From: Christensenella sp. UBA2853
GTDB lineage: Bacteria; Bacillota; Clostridia; Christensenellales; Aristaeellaceae
Direction: 5' to 3'
Assembly (NCBI GenBank): GCA_002350845.1
Contig: DEFL01000021.1
Span: 15,070 to 79,069 of the forward strand
DNA: 64,000 nt
Positions 22,543-30,464 of the stretch are shown here, in pieces. Numbering within the stretch: position 1 is the first letter of the stretch; every line of letters starts with the position of its first letter. The position numbers and the translations under genes were made by a program. The notes under the pieces were generated by a model. It saw nothing but the letters and a program-made list of their open reading frames with translations. It was not told the origin of the DNA and did not search any database.

Positions 22543-25221
22543 TTATTTGATCATGGCCTGTGTGGCAGCCCAGCCTTCATCGATGGTGGTCTGATGGCTT
22601 GTGGCATACGGTCCGATGGCGGCGACCTGTGCGGAGGTGCGCGGGAAGTGAATGCACAGATGGCCTTCAAAATTGTTGGTCGTGATATGCTGGACGCCGT
22701 GAGAGTGGGAATGGGTGCTGGCCATATAGGTGGAACCGTTGGAGAGAATGACCCAGACAGCGCGCGGCTCCCAGGTCTCCTCGCCGAAGACGCGGAGCAT
22801 TTTGGAGGTATCCAGCGCGGTCAGGGGTTCGCAGTCGGCATGTGCGCCGACGGAGAAGATGTGCACCTGCCAGGAAATGCCGGTCTTGTAATCATAGACG
22901 GTGGCGTACTGGAACTGCTTGACGATGGACTTCACCGTGGTGTACCAGTTCGCATAGATGACATTCCGGGCAGACGAGGTCTGGGCTGCGGAGTAGGGGA
23001 CAGCCGTCGGGATGGGAGTCGCGGTGGGCTTGGGTGTGGTGCCGCTGGCATTGACTGCATTGTCCGAAGACAGAATACTGAGCGTCTGCGCGCCGGCAAT
23101 GCCGTCCGCCTTCAGGCGGTTGGCTCTCTGGAAAGCGAGCAGGGCCTGATAGGTCTTGTATCCGAACTCACCGTCGGCCTTGCCCGTGAGATAGCCCAGG
23201 GCAATGAGCTGGGTCTGCATGCTCTTCACAGCATCGGAGGAGTCTCCGCGCTTGAGAAGAGAAGAGGACGGCGCTGTGGTTGCCTTGGGGGCCGGGGTTG
23301 CGGTGGCCTTGGGTTTGGGCTTGGCGGCAGAGGAGGAGAACAGCTTGGCCTGGGTGCGGCTGCCGGCCACACCGTCCTTGGACAGCTTGTTGGCGGCCTG
23401 GAACGCAGCGACAGCCTGAGCCGTGGCGGTTCCGTAAACGCCGTCTGCCTTGCCGAAGAGGTAACCGAGTTCAATCAGGCGGTTCTGCAGCGCGATGACC
23501 GCTTCCCCCGTGGAACCCTTCTTCAGGGTCGCGGCGGTCGGGACCGGCGTTGCGATGGCCTGGGCATAGGATCGGGCAGAGGCACTGTAGAGCATGATCT
23601 GCGTGTCATAGCCTGCCACGCCGTCGACTTTCAGGCCGTTGTACTGCTGGAAGGTCTTGATGGCCGCGACATCGTCCGCCTTGCAGACGCCGTCGAGCGC
23701 GGCGCTGTAGTAGCCCAGCTCGGTCAGACGGGTCTGGAGATAGAGGACGGCCGGATCCTCAACACCCAGCGCGATGCGCACCACATTGTCTTCCGTGATC
23801 GGTTCCATGGTGGGGACGGGTGTGGGGGTGGGAACCGGTGTCGGCGTTGCGGGAACGGCCGTGGGTTCCTGATTCTTGGAAAGTGCGTTGTAGCTGAAGA
23901 GCACGGCATAGGTGGATTCCCCGGCAATGCCGTCCGCCTTGAGATTGTGCTTGGTCTGGAAGGCCTTCAGGGCAGCCACGGAGGTGGCGCCGAACTGACC
24001 GTCCACTTTTCCGGTCAGGTAGCCGAGATCCTTGAGCCGCTTCTGAACCAGCTTCGCATTGGCGCCGGAGGAACCCCTGCGCACGGTGCCGGAGGGAACC
24101 TCGAAGGTCGGTGCCGGTGTGGGAACCGGGGTCGGGGTCACCGCTGCATTGGCGTAGGCACTGTCAGAGAAGAGGAGGTTCTGGGTTTCCAGGTCGCAGA
24201 CACCGCTGGCTGTCAGTCCGTTGTACTTCTGGAAGTTCTTTACGGCTTTGCTTGTGGCCGAGTCATAGACCAGGGTAATGGTGCCGTTGTAATAGCCGAG
24301 TTCATGCAGCCTCAGCTGAATGGTTCCGACGAACTCGCCCTTCTTGCCGCTGGTGACCGAGACGCCGGAAACCGGGGCAAGCGTTTTGACGGAAGTCTTC
24401 TTTCCGCTGGAGTTGAGGGGCTTTCCGGAATACAGGAAGGCCTGGAGGTTGGCGTCAACCACGCCGGTCTCAGGATACTTGTTCTTCTTCTGGAAGGCGA
24501 GGACAGCCTGGGTGGTGGCGGCGTCAAAGGTGGAGGTGACTTTGCCCGAATAGAATCCGAGCTCGTCGAGCGCCTCCTGAAGGGCACGCACGGCAGAGCC
24601 GGAGCTTCCTGCCTGAAGAACCGGATAATTGGAGGCGTTTTCCTGTGCGGAAAGGGTCGGCACGGCGGTCGGAACCGCAGTGGGCTTCGGGGTGGGTTTC
24701 ACCGTGTTGATTTCCAGGTAGTCCTTCTTCACATACCCGGAGCGCGTTCCATAGTTGACCGCGGCCCAGGAGCCGGTGATCTTGGTTACGGTGACGGTGG
24801 CACCCTTCGGGATCTTCTTGAGAATGCTGGAATACAGAGAGGCCCGGGCGCGCAGGTTGACCTTGTCGGTGGTCACGGTCTCATAGGGATAGCCCGTGGC
24901 GGTCGGAATCTCGGTTGGCGCAGGGGTCACCATGCTCTCTGCATCCGTGGACAGGTAGGTCTTGAGAATGTAACCGGTCCGGGATTTGTAGGTCACTTTG
25001 AAGTAGTTTCCGCTCTCCCCTGTCACGGTGACCGTATCACCCTTGGCGACACGTTCCAGAATGATCGCATGGGCAGAGGCCGACCTGCGCATATTGACTG
25101 TGTCAGTCGCCACAGTGTCAAACGGGAAGGTCAGCTTCGCCGCCTGGGCAAATGTGCAGACGGAAAAGGCGATCACCAGGGCGCAGAATGCACTCAGCAG
25201 CCTTTGGAAAGTGCGTCCCAT
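22543..25221 (-). CDS. exported protein with two SH3b and six peptidoglycan-binding domains and an unassigned His/Cys C-terminal domain
   Basis: The 892-residue protein starts at the ATG at 25221 (GGAGG 7 bases upstream). A signal peptide ending FAQA precedes two bacterial SH3 domains (VNMRRSASAHAIILERV, VNLRARASLYSSILKKI). Six PG_binding_1 repeats of about 65 residues follow, each with an LGY/LGF turn and a DG(I/V)AG-like end (LKDLGYLTGKVDGQFG, LTELGYYSAALDGVCK, LIELGYLFGKADGVYG, LIALGYLTGKADGEFG and others), joined by Pro/Thr linkers. The last 145 residues are a separate domain with HIFSVGAHADCEPLTALD, MASTHSHSHGVQH and GHLCIHFPRTS. The spaced His residues and the HLCIHF block recall the active-site region of L,D-transpeptidases but the usual SHGC motif is absent. 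It probably binds and may modify peptidoglycan. Confidence 0.9.
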   Translation of the reverse strand: MGRTFQRLLSAFCALVIAFSVCTFAQAAKLTFPFDTVATDTVNMRRSASAHAIILERVAKGDTVTVTGESGNYFKVTYKSRTGYILKTYLSTDAESMVTPAPTEIPTATGYPYETVTTDKVNLRARASLYSSILKKIPKGATVTVTKITGSWAAVNYGTRSGYVKKDYLEINTVKPTPKPTAVPTAVPTLSAQENASNYPVLQAGSSGSAVRALQEALDELGFYSGKVTSTFDAATTQAVLAFQKKNKYPETGVVDANLQAFLYSGKPLNSSGKKTSVKTLAPVSGVSVTSGKKGEFVGTIQLRLHELGYYNGTITLVYDSATSKAVKNFQKYNGLTASGVCDLETQNLLFSDSAYANAAVTPTPVPTPAPTFEVPSGTVRRGSSGANAKLVQKRLKDLGYLTGKVDGQFGATSVAALKAFQTKHNLKADGIAGESTYAVLFSYNALSKNQEPTAVPATPTPVPTPTPVPTMEPITEDNVVRIALGVEDPAVLYLQTRLTELGYYSAALDGVCKADDVAAIKTFQQYNGLKVDGVAGYDTQIMLYSASARSYAQAIATPVPTAATLKKGSTGEAVIALQNRLIELGYLFGKADGVYGTATAQAVAAFQAANKLSKDGVAGSRTQAKLFSSSAAKPKPKATATPAPKATTAPSSSLLKRGDSSDAVKSMQTQLIALGYLTGKADGEFGYKTYQALLAFQRANRLKADGIAGAQTLSILSSDNAVNASGTTPKPTATPIPTAVPYSAAQTSSARNVIYANWYTTVKSIVKQFQYATVYDYKTGISWQVHIFSVGAHADCEPLTALDTSKMLRVFGEETWEPRAVWVILSNGSTYMASTHSHSHGVQHITTNNFEGHLCIHFPRTSAQVAAIGPYATSHQTTIDEGWAATQAMIK

Positions 25222-25279
25222 AAACAAGCCTCCTGTAAAGAACGGGGAAAATCCCCGGAGTTCATAAAGTTACAGAGTG

Positions 25280-25308
25280 ATTGTAAGACAAGTATTGCAA
25301 AAAGTCAA
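25280..25308 (-). promoter_or_regulatory. promoter of the peptidoglycan-binding protein gene
   Basis: On the minus strand TTGACT (25303-25308), 17 bases, TACAAT (25280-25285). The 228-base divergent region 25228-25455 is AT-rich and holds this promoter and the one of the MATE gene. Confidence 0.75.
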
Positions 25309-25398
25309 GAAAATATGTCACAGTTTGACATAAATTCAGACACAAATGTCACAAACATCCAAATCTTGAGGAAATACAGAAGGGGAGCACACAAGTTC

Positions 25399-25427
25399 TT
25401 GCACTGCCTTTTTTCATGCGTTATCAT
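25399..25427 (+). promoter_or_regulatory. promoter of the second MATE gene
   Basis: TTGCAC (25399-25404), 17 bases, TATCAT (25422-25427), 28 bases before the GTG start. Confidence 0.6.
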
Positions 25428-25455
25428 ACCGTTGCATTTGAGGAGGGAGAACACG

Positions 25456-26874
25456 GTGAAAGAGAGATTTCCCTGGCGGGAATTCCTTGGAAAAACGGCA
25501 GCGATCGCCCTGCCGGTTGCCCTGCAGAATCTGCTGATGACAACGGGCAGCATGATTGACACCATGATGATTGCAGGGCTCGGCGCGATGAGTGTCGGTG
25601 CCGTGGGTCTGTGCGCCCAGTTTTCATCGCTGATGTTTTCAGGCTACTGGGGATTTGTCGGCGGCGGCATGCTGTTTTTCGGGCAGTACTGGGGAGCCAA
25701 AGACGAGGAAGGCATCCACCGGTCCTACGGCATGACGCTCGTGTGCATGATGACCGTGGCCATTGTGTTCTGCCTGATGGGCACCCTGTTCCCCGGGGTC
25801 GTGCTGGCCATGTACACGGACAAGGCTGCCATCTCGGAAATCGGGATCCGGTATCTCCGCATCGCGGCACTTTCCTATCCGCTCAGTGTGCTGGGCATGG
25901 CGGCGGCCGCGCTGCTGAGGAGCACGGAGCGCGTGCGCATCCCGCTCTACGGCGGCATGGCGCAGGTGGTGGTCAATTGTTTTCTCAATTACTGCCTGAT
26001 CGGCGGACGCCTCGGATTTCCCAGGATGGGCGTGGAAGGCGCAGCCCTGGCGACGGTCTGCTCGGCTGTGGTGAATGTTCTGCTGATTTTTGTCCTGGCC
26101 CGCGCGACCGGTTACACCTATCTGACGGCGGTGCGGCGGCACTTCCGGTGGACGAAAACGTTTGCAGCTTCCTACTTCCGCAAGTGCGGTCCGATCCTGG
26201 CCAATGAGGTCCTGATCGGGGTGGGCAACATGGTGATCAACATGGTGCTCGGGCGGCAGAGCGAGAATGCGATCGCGGCGACCGCCGTCTTCCGCACGCT
26301 CGAAGGCCTGATTATCGGGTTCTTTGCCGGTTTTTCCAACGCAGCCTCGGTGCTTGTGGGCAAGGAAGTCGGCGCCGGGCGTCTTGAGACGGCGTATGAA
26401 CGGGCACGGCGTCTTGTGTATCTGTGTATGGGCACGATCGGCGTGATTGCCCTGTGCCTGGTGCTTGTGCACCGGCCGGTTCTTCAGGCGATGGGGCTTG
26501 CAGGAGAGAGCCTGGAGATCTGCAGGGGCATGCTCATGATCTATGCCGCGGCATCGGTCATCCGCATGGGCAACTGGACACAGAACGACACCTACCGCTC
26601 GGCCGGGGATGCCGTGTACGGGACTGTGCTGGAAATTGTGTTCATGTATATCATGGTCCTCCCGCTGGTGACCTGGACGGGACTCGGGCTGCATGCGCCG
26701 TTCCTTGCGATCTTTGCCTGCTGCTTTGCGGATGAACCGGTAAGGTTTATCCTCATGCAGATTCATCTCTACCGCGGCACCTGGATCAAGCCCGTCACGG
26801 CCGAGGGGCAGGCGGCGCTTGCGGATTTCAGGCGCTCGCACAGGCTTCAGGCAGGAAAAAAGGCAGACAAGTAG
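25456..26874 (+). CDS. MATE family efflux transporter (second copy)
   Basis: The 472-residue protein starts at a GTG at 25456 with GGAGGG 9 bases upstream. It has twelve hydrophobic helices: ALPVALQNLLMTTGSMIDTMMIAGLG near residue 18, GYWGFVGGGMLFFGQYWGAKDEE near 65, and the second-half start GPILANEVLIGVGNMVINMVLG near 240. The domain and length are those of DinF/NorM-like multidrug exporters. An open frame continues upstream of the GTG for nearly 3 kb, but that stretch is the antisense of the peptidoglycan-binding gene and is not part of this protein. It is likely monocistronic or read with the following dehydrogenase, 59 bases downstream. Confidence 0.92.
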   Translation: MKERFPWREFLGKTAAIALPVALQNLLMTTGSMIDTMMIAGLGAMSVGAVGLCAQFSSLMFSGYWGFVGGGMLFFGQYWGAKDEEGIHRSYGMTLVCMMTVAIVFCLMGTLFPGVVLAMYTDKAAISEIGIRYLRIAALSYPLSVLGMAAAALLRSTERVRIPLYGGMAQVVVNCFLNYCLIGGRLGFPRMGVEGAALATVCSAVVNVLLIFVLARATGYTYLTAVRRHFRWTKTFAASYFRKCGPILANEVLIGVGNMVINMVLGRQSENAIAATAVFRTLEGLIIGFFAGFSNAASVLVGKEVGAGRLETAYERARRLVYLCMGTIGVIALCLVLVHRPVLQAMGLAGESLEICRGMLMIYAAASVIRMGNWTQNDTYRSAGDAVYGTVLEIVFMYIMVLPLVTWTGLGLHAPFLAIFACCFADEPVRFILMQIHLYRGTWIKPVTAEGQAALADFRRSHRLQAGKKADK

Positions 26875-26933
26875 AAATTAAAATAAGTTAATAGTATGAT
26901 ATATCAAACTACCGAAAGGCAGGAGCAGGATAG

Positions 26934-27878
26934 ATGAAGATTGCCATACTGGAAAGCCTTGGCGTCTCCAAAGCCAGGCTGGAGGAAGAAATGCAGGATC
27001 TGCGCAGTCAGGGACACACCTTTGTCTGCTATGACCGGACCACAGACACGGACGCGCTCAAAGCGGAGTGCGCCGATGCCGATGCAGTGATTCTCGCCAA
27101 TATGCCTTTTCCCGCGGATGTGATTCGCGAGAGTCCGAATCTGAAATATATCGATGTCGCCTTTACGGGCGTGGACCATGTGGGCCTGGATGCGGCGAGG
27201 GAGAGACAGATCCCGGTGTCCAATGCCAGCGGTTACTCCACCCGCGCGGTTTCCGAACTAGCGGTGGGCATGATGCTCTCCCTTCTCAGAAACCTGCCTG
27301 CCCAGGAAGCGGCTGCCCGGCGCGGCGGCACCAAGGCCGGCATCGGCGCAAGGGAGCTGGCCGGAAAGACGGTGGGCATTGTGGGCACAGGAAAAATCGG
27401 CCTGCATACGGCCGGCATTCTGACCGCATTCGGCTGCCGGGTCCTGGGGACGAGCGCGCGCTGCACGTCCGGGGAGAGAAACGGCATTCCGCATATGCCG
27501 CTTGCTGAACTGCTTGCCCAGTCGGATATTGTGGTGCTCCACTGCCCGCTCAACGCCTCAACACGCGGGCTGATCGGGGAGGCGGAGCTTCGGTCCATGA
27601 AGAAGGACGCGATCCTGATCAATGTGGCCCGCGGACCGGTGGTTGTGACGGAAGACCTGGCCCGGGCACTGAAAGAAGGATGGATTGCCGGGGCCGGCAT
27701 CGATGTGTTTGACCGGGAGCCGCCGCTGGATCTCTCTGAGCCGCTCCTTGCTGCGCCGAATACGATCGTGACGCCGCATACGGCCTTTGCCACGGAGGAA
27801 TCCATGGACGAGCGCCTGCGCATCGTCTTTGACAATCTCAGGGCCTACCTGGCCGGAAAGCCTGTGAATCTGGTATGA
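26934..27878 (+). CDS. D-isomer-specific 2-hydroxyacid dehydrogenase
   Basis: The 314-residue NAD-dependent dehydrogenase shows VGIVGTGKIGLHTAGIL near residue 147 (dinucleotide-binding GxGxxG), SDIVVLHCPLNASTRGLI near 195, ILINVARGPVVVTEDLA near 222 with the substrate-binding Arg, IDVFDREPP near 258 with the catalytic Glu, and TPHTAFATEES near 280 with the catalytic His. It interconverts a 2-oxo acid and its D-2-hydroxy acid in the cytoplasm; the actual acid is unknown, and glycerate or D-lactate are among the family's substrates. It overlaps rlmH by four bases (ATGA) and is the first gene of a rightward run reaching 32948. Confidence 0.9.
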   Translation: MKIAILESLGVSKARLEEEMQDLRSQGHTFVCYDRTTDTDALKAECADADAVILANMPFPADVIRESPNLKYIDVAFTGVDHVGLDAARERQIPVSNASGYSTRAVSELAVGMMLSLLRNLPAQEAAARRGGTKAGIGARELAGKTVGIVGTGKIGLHTAGILTAFGCRVLGTSARCTSGERNGIPHMPLAELLAQSDIVVLHCPLNASTRGLIGEAELRSMKKDAILINVARGPVVVTEDLARALKEGWIAGAGIDVFDREPPLDLSEPLLAAPNTIVTPHTAFATEESMDERLRIVFDNLRAYLAGKPVNLV

Positions 27879-28354
27879 GCATGACCATACTCTGCGTGGG
27901 GCGGATGAAGGAAAAGCCGTACCGGCAGATGGCGGATGAGTACCGCAAGCGGCTTTCCCGATACGGAAAGTTTGAAGAGATCGAGGTCCCGGACCTTGCG
28001 GAGCCCGCGCATTCCTCCGATGCACTGGAGAACGCGGTGAAAAAGCGGGAGGGCGAGCAGCTGCTTGCCCGGATCCGGCCGTCGGATTACGTCATTGCCC
28101 TTACCATTGAGGGAACCATGCGGGATTCCGAGGAACTGAGCCGGCATCTGACACAGCTCACCGTGCAGGGGCGCTCCTCGATTGTCTTTGTGATCGGCGG
28201 CTCGCTGGGTCTCTCGGAGGAGGTTGTCCAGCGGGCGGATGAGCAGCTCAGCATGAGCAGAATGACCTTTCCGCACCAGCTGGCGCGGGTCATGCTCTAT
28301 GAGCAGGTCTACCGGGCGATGAAAATCGCGTCCGGAGAGAGGTACCACAAGTAA
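27875..28354 (+). CDS. rlmH: 23S rRNA (pseudouridine-1915-N3)-methyltransferase RlmH
   Basis: The 159-residue SPOUT-class methyltransferase has the hallmark knot: EPAHSSDALENAVKKREGEQLL, DYVIALTIEGTMRDSEELS, FVIGGSLGLSEEV near residue 108 with the SAM-binding loop, MSRMTFPHQLARVMLYEQVYRAMKI and the family-typical C-terminus ERYHK. It methylates pseudouridine 1915 of 23S rRNA as a late step of ribosome maturation. The start codon overlaps the preceding stop. Confidence 0.96.
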   Translation: MSMTILCVGRMKEKPYRQMADEYRKRLSRYGKFEEIEVPDLAEPAHSSDALENAVKKREGEQLLARIRPSDYVIALTIEGTMRDSEELSRHLTQLTVQGRSSIVFVIGGSLGLSEEVVQRADEQLSMSRMTFPHQLARVMLYEQVYRAMKIASGERYHK

Positions 28355-28372
28355 GAAGGGATGGATTTTCCG

Positions 28373-28969
28373 GTGAAACAGATGATGCGTCGCCTGACAG
28401 CACTGCTGTTTGTCCTGATGGTTCTTTTTTCGCCTGTCCTCGAGCGGGTGGCAGCAGCTGCAGGCCGGACAGAACAGAGCGCCTGGACCGAGATAGCCAA
28501 GAGCAAGAAAAAGAAAAAGAACACCGCGACACCCCGGGCCACCAAAACACCAAAGCCCACGGCGACACCGGCCCCTGCCATGACAGAGGAACCGGAGGCA
28601 ACACCGGCCGGTCCGATCATTGAGCCCCAGGCGATTGCGGACTACCTGTTTGTGTACGGCCGTCTGCCGGACAATTTCCTGACCAAGAAGGAAGCACAGG
28701 CGCTGGGCTGGGATTCCTACCGGAACTACGTCAGCGATGTCGCGCCGGGCATGTCCATCGGCGGAGACCGCTTCGGCAATTATGAAGGCCTTCTGCCGAA
28801 GAAGAGCGGCCGGCAGTACTATGAGTGCGACTGCTACTATACCGAAGGCAAGCGCAACGCCTACCGGATCATCTTCTCCAATGACGGCCTGGTCTTCTAT
28901 ACCGAGGACCATTACAGGACCTTTACCGAGATGCATCCCAGCGTTCCCGGCACCACCCGCGCGCCATGA
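28373..28969 (+). CDS. secreted barnase-type (N1/T1 family) guanyl ribonuclease
   Basis: The 198-residue protein (GTG at 28373, AAGGG about 14 bases upstream) has a signal peptide ending near VAAAA, a Lys-rich then Thr/Pro-rich linker (ATPRATKTPKPTATP), and a C-terminal domain of about 105 residues that aligns with barnase over its length, from IADYLFVYGRLPDNFLT to DHYRTF. All catalytic residues are kept: K105 (barnase K27), E151 (E73), R161 (R83), R165 (R87) and H180 (H102), and the spacing from K105 to H180 equals that of barnase. It should cut single-stranded RNA after guanine outside the cell. Its stop overlaps the start of the endonuclease IV gene. No barstar-like inhibitor gene (about 90 residues) is visible nearby. 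Confidence 0.92.
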   Translation: MKQMMRRLTALLFVLMVLFSPVLERVAAAAGRTEQSAWTEIAKSKKKKKNTATPRATKTPKPTATPAPAMTEEPEATPAGPIIEPQAIADYLFVYGRLPDNFLTKKEAQALGWDSYRNYVSDVAPGMSIGGDRFGNYEGLLPKKSGRQYYECDCYYTEGKRNAYRIIFSNDGLVFYTEDHYRTFTEMHPSVPGTTRAP

Positions 28970-29826
28970 CGGAACTGAGGATCGGGTGCCATCTGTCCGC
29001 CGGAAAGGGATTCCGGCATATGGCGGAGGAAGCGAAAAGCATCGGGGCCAATACATTTCAGTTCTTTACCCGCAACCCGCGGGGCGGAAAGAGCCGCGCG
29101 TGGGAGAAGGAGGATCTGGAAGCGTACCGCGTCCTGGCCCGGGAAAACGGCATGGAAGAGATCATTGCCCATGCGCCGTATACCCTCAATCCATCCTCTT
29201 CAACGCCCGGCACGCGGGAGTTTGCGCTGCAGGTGATGGCCGAGGATCTGGAAAAACTGGAGGATGTCCCGGGTGCCCTGTACAACTTTCACCCGGGGAG
29301 TCATACCGGACAGGGGACCGCGCAGGGCGTGGCCCGAACGGCGGAAGCGCTCAATGCAGTGCTCACCGCGGACGGCACGGTCACAGTGCTTCTGGAAACC
29401 ATGTCGGGCAAGGGCAGCGAAATCGGGGGAAGCTTCCGGGAAATTGCGGAGATCCTCTCCCGTGTGCACCATGCAGAGCGGATGGGCGTGTGCCTGGACA
29501 CCTGTCATGTCTGGGATGCCGGGTATGATATCCGGTCTGACCTGGACGGGGTGCTGGAGGCGTTTGACTGGGAAATCGGTCTGGACAGGCTCCGCGCGGT
29601 GCATCTGAATGATTCGAAAAACATCTGCGGGTCCCGAAAGGACCGGCATGAGAAACTGGGCAGAGGCATGATCGGGTTTGACGCGCTGCTGGCAGTGACC
29701 CGGCACCCCGGTCTCTGTCATCTGCCCTTTGTTCTGGAGACACCCAACGAGCTGGAAGGATACGCGCTGGAAATTCGTTGTATCAGGGAGGGACGCATGG
29801 ATGCAGGCTGTGGTCTGGGATTATGA
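28966..29826 (+). CDS. nfo: deoxyribonuclease IV (endonuclease IV)
   Basis: The 286-residue TIM-barrel enzyme cuts DNA at abasic sites for base excision repair. The zinc ligands of the family are all present: His in IIAHAPYTLN near residue 67, His in YNFHPGSHTG near 108, Glu in VLLETMSGKGSEIGG near 143, Asp/His in VCLDTCHVWDAGYD near 178, His in RAVHLNDSKN near 213, Asp/His in GSRKDRHEKLGRG near 226, and Glu in FVLETPNE near 258. The ATG overlaps the ribonuclease stop (ATGA). Length is typical. Confidence 0.96.
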   Translation: MTELRIGCHLSAGKGFRHMAEEAKSIGANTFQFFTRNPRGGKSRAWEKEDLEAYRVLARENGMEEIIAHAPYTLNPSSSTPGTREFALQVMAEDLEKLEDVPGALYNFHPGSHTGQGTAQGVARTAEALNAVLTADGTVTVLLETMSGKGSEIGGSFREIAEILSRVHHAERMGVCLDTCHVWDAGYDIRSDLDGVLEAFDWEIGLDRLRAVHLNDSKNICGSRKDRHEKLGRGMIGFDALLAVTRHPGLCHLPFVLETPNELEGYALEIRCIREGRMDAGCGLGL

Positions 29827-30433
29827 CGGAACACTGATGGATACCTATCCGATGATGACCGACTGCCTGTATGACGCGCTCCGTGTACGCGGATTTGAGG
29901 CGGAAAAGGGCTGGCTGCTGGACAGCATGAAGGAGACGCTTTCCTATGCCGTCGAGGCGTGCGCAAAGCGGTTCGGCACTGATCCGGCGCTCCTGCTGCG
30001 GGATTTCCGGGCCTTTGAGAGGCTGCATTTTTCCCGGGCGCTTCCGCTGCCGGGGATTCCGGAAGCCATGGCCCGGCTGCATGCCATGGGTGTCCGGCAG
30101 ATGCTCCTGACGCACAGGGACCAAACGGCGCTGGAAGGGCTGAAGGCGCATCACCTGGATGTGTTCCTTCAGGATGCGGTGACCGCGGAGATGGGATTCC
30201 CGAGGAAACCGGACCCGTCCGGCCTCCGGTATCTCCTGGACAGAGCGGGGATTTCGCCGGAGGAGACCGTCATGGTCGGTGACCGCCCGCTGGATGTTCA
30301 GGCCGGACGCGCGGCAGGCACGAAGACCTGCCTTCTGGATCCGGAAAAGCGCTTCCCGTCCGAACCGTGCAGCATCCGCCTGATCCGGGCGGAAGACCTG
30401 CCGGAATGGATCGGGAGACAGACAGAAAAGTAA
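29801..30433 (+). CDS. HAD family phosphatase (phosphoglycolate phosphatase-like)
   Basis: The 210-residue protein has the four HAD motifs: WDYDGTLMDTYP (nucleophile Asp at residue 7), LLTHRD near 104, PRKPDPSGLRYLL near 136, and VMVGDRPLDVQAGRAAG near 158. The helical cap between motifs I and II is of the C1 type seen in Gph and beta-phosphoglucomutase relatives. The substrate is a phosphorylated small molecule, otherwise undetermined. The ATG at 29801 has GGGAGG upstream and overlaps the last 26 bases of nfo, so translation is probably coupled. Confidence 0.88.
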   Translation: MQAVVWDYDGTLMDTYPMMTDCLYDALRVRGFEAEKGWLLDSMKETLSYAVEACAKRFGTDPALLLRDFRAFERLHFSRALPLPGIPEAMARLHAMGVRQMLLTHRDQTALEGLKAHHLDVFLQDAVTAEMGFPRKPDPSGLRYLLDRAGISPEETVMVGDRPLDVQAGRAAGTKTCLLDPEKRFPSEPCSIRLIRAEDLPEWIGRQTEK

Positions 30434-30464
30434 GACACGACACACACGCAATGAGGGATAGAGC

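Noticed and set aside
22510..25455. A nearly 3 kb open frame on the plus strand continuous with the second MATE gene
   Set aside because: It is the exact antisense of the peptidoglycan-binding protein gene, has Gly/Arg-rich composition with no recognisable domain, and the MATE protein has a good GTG start with a ribosome site at 25456.
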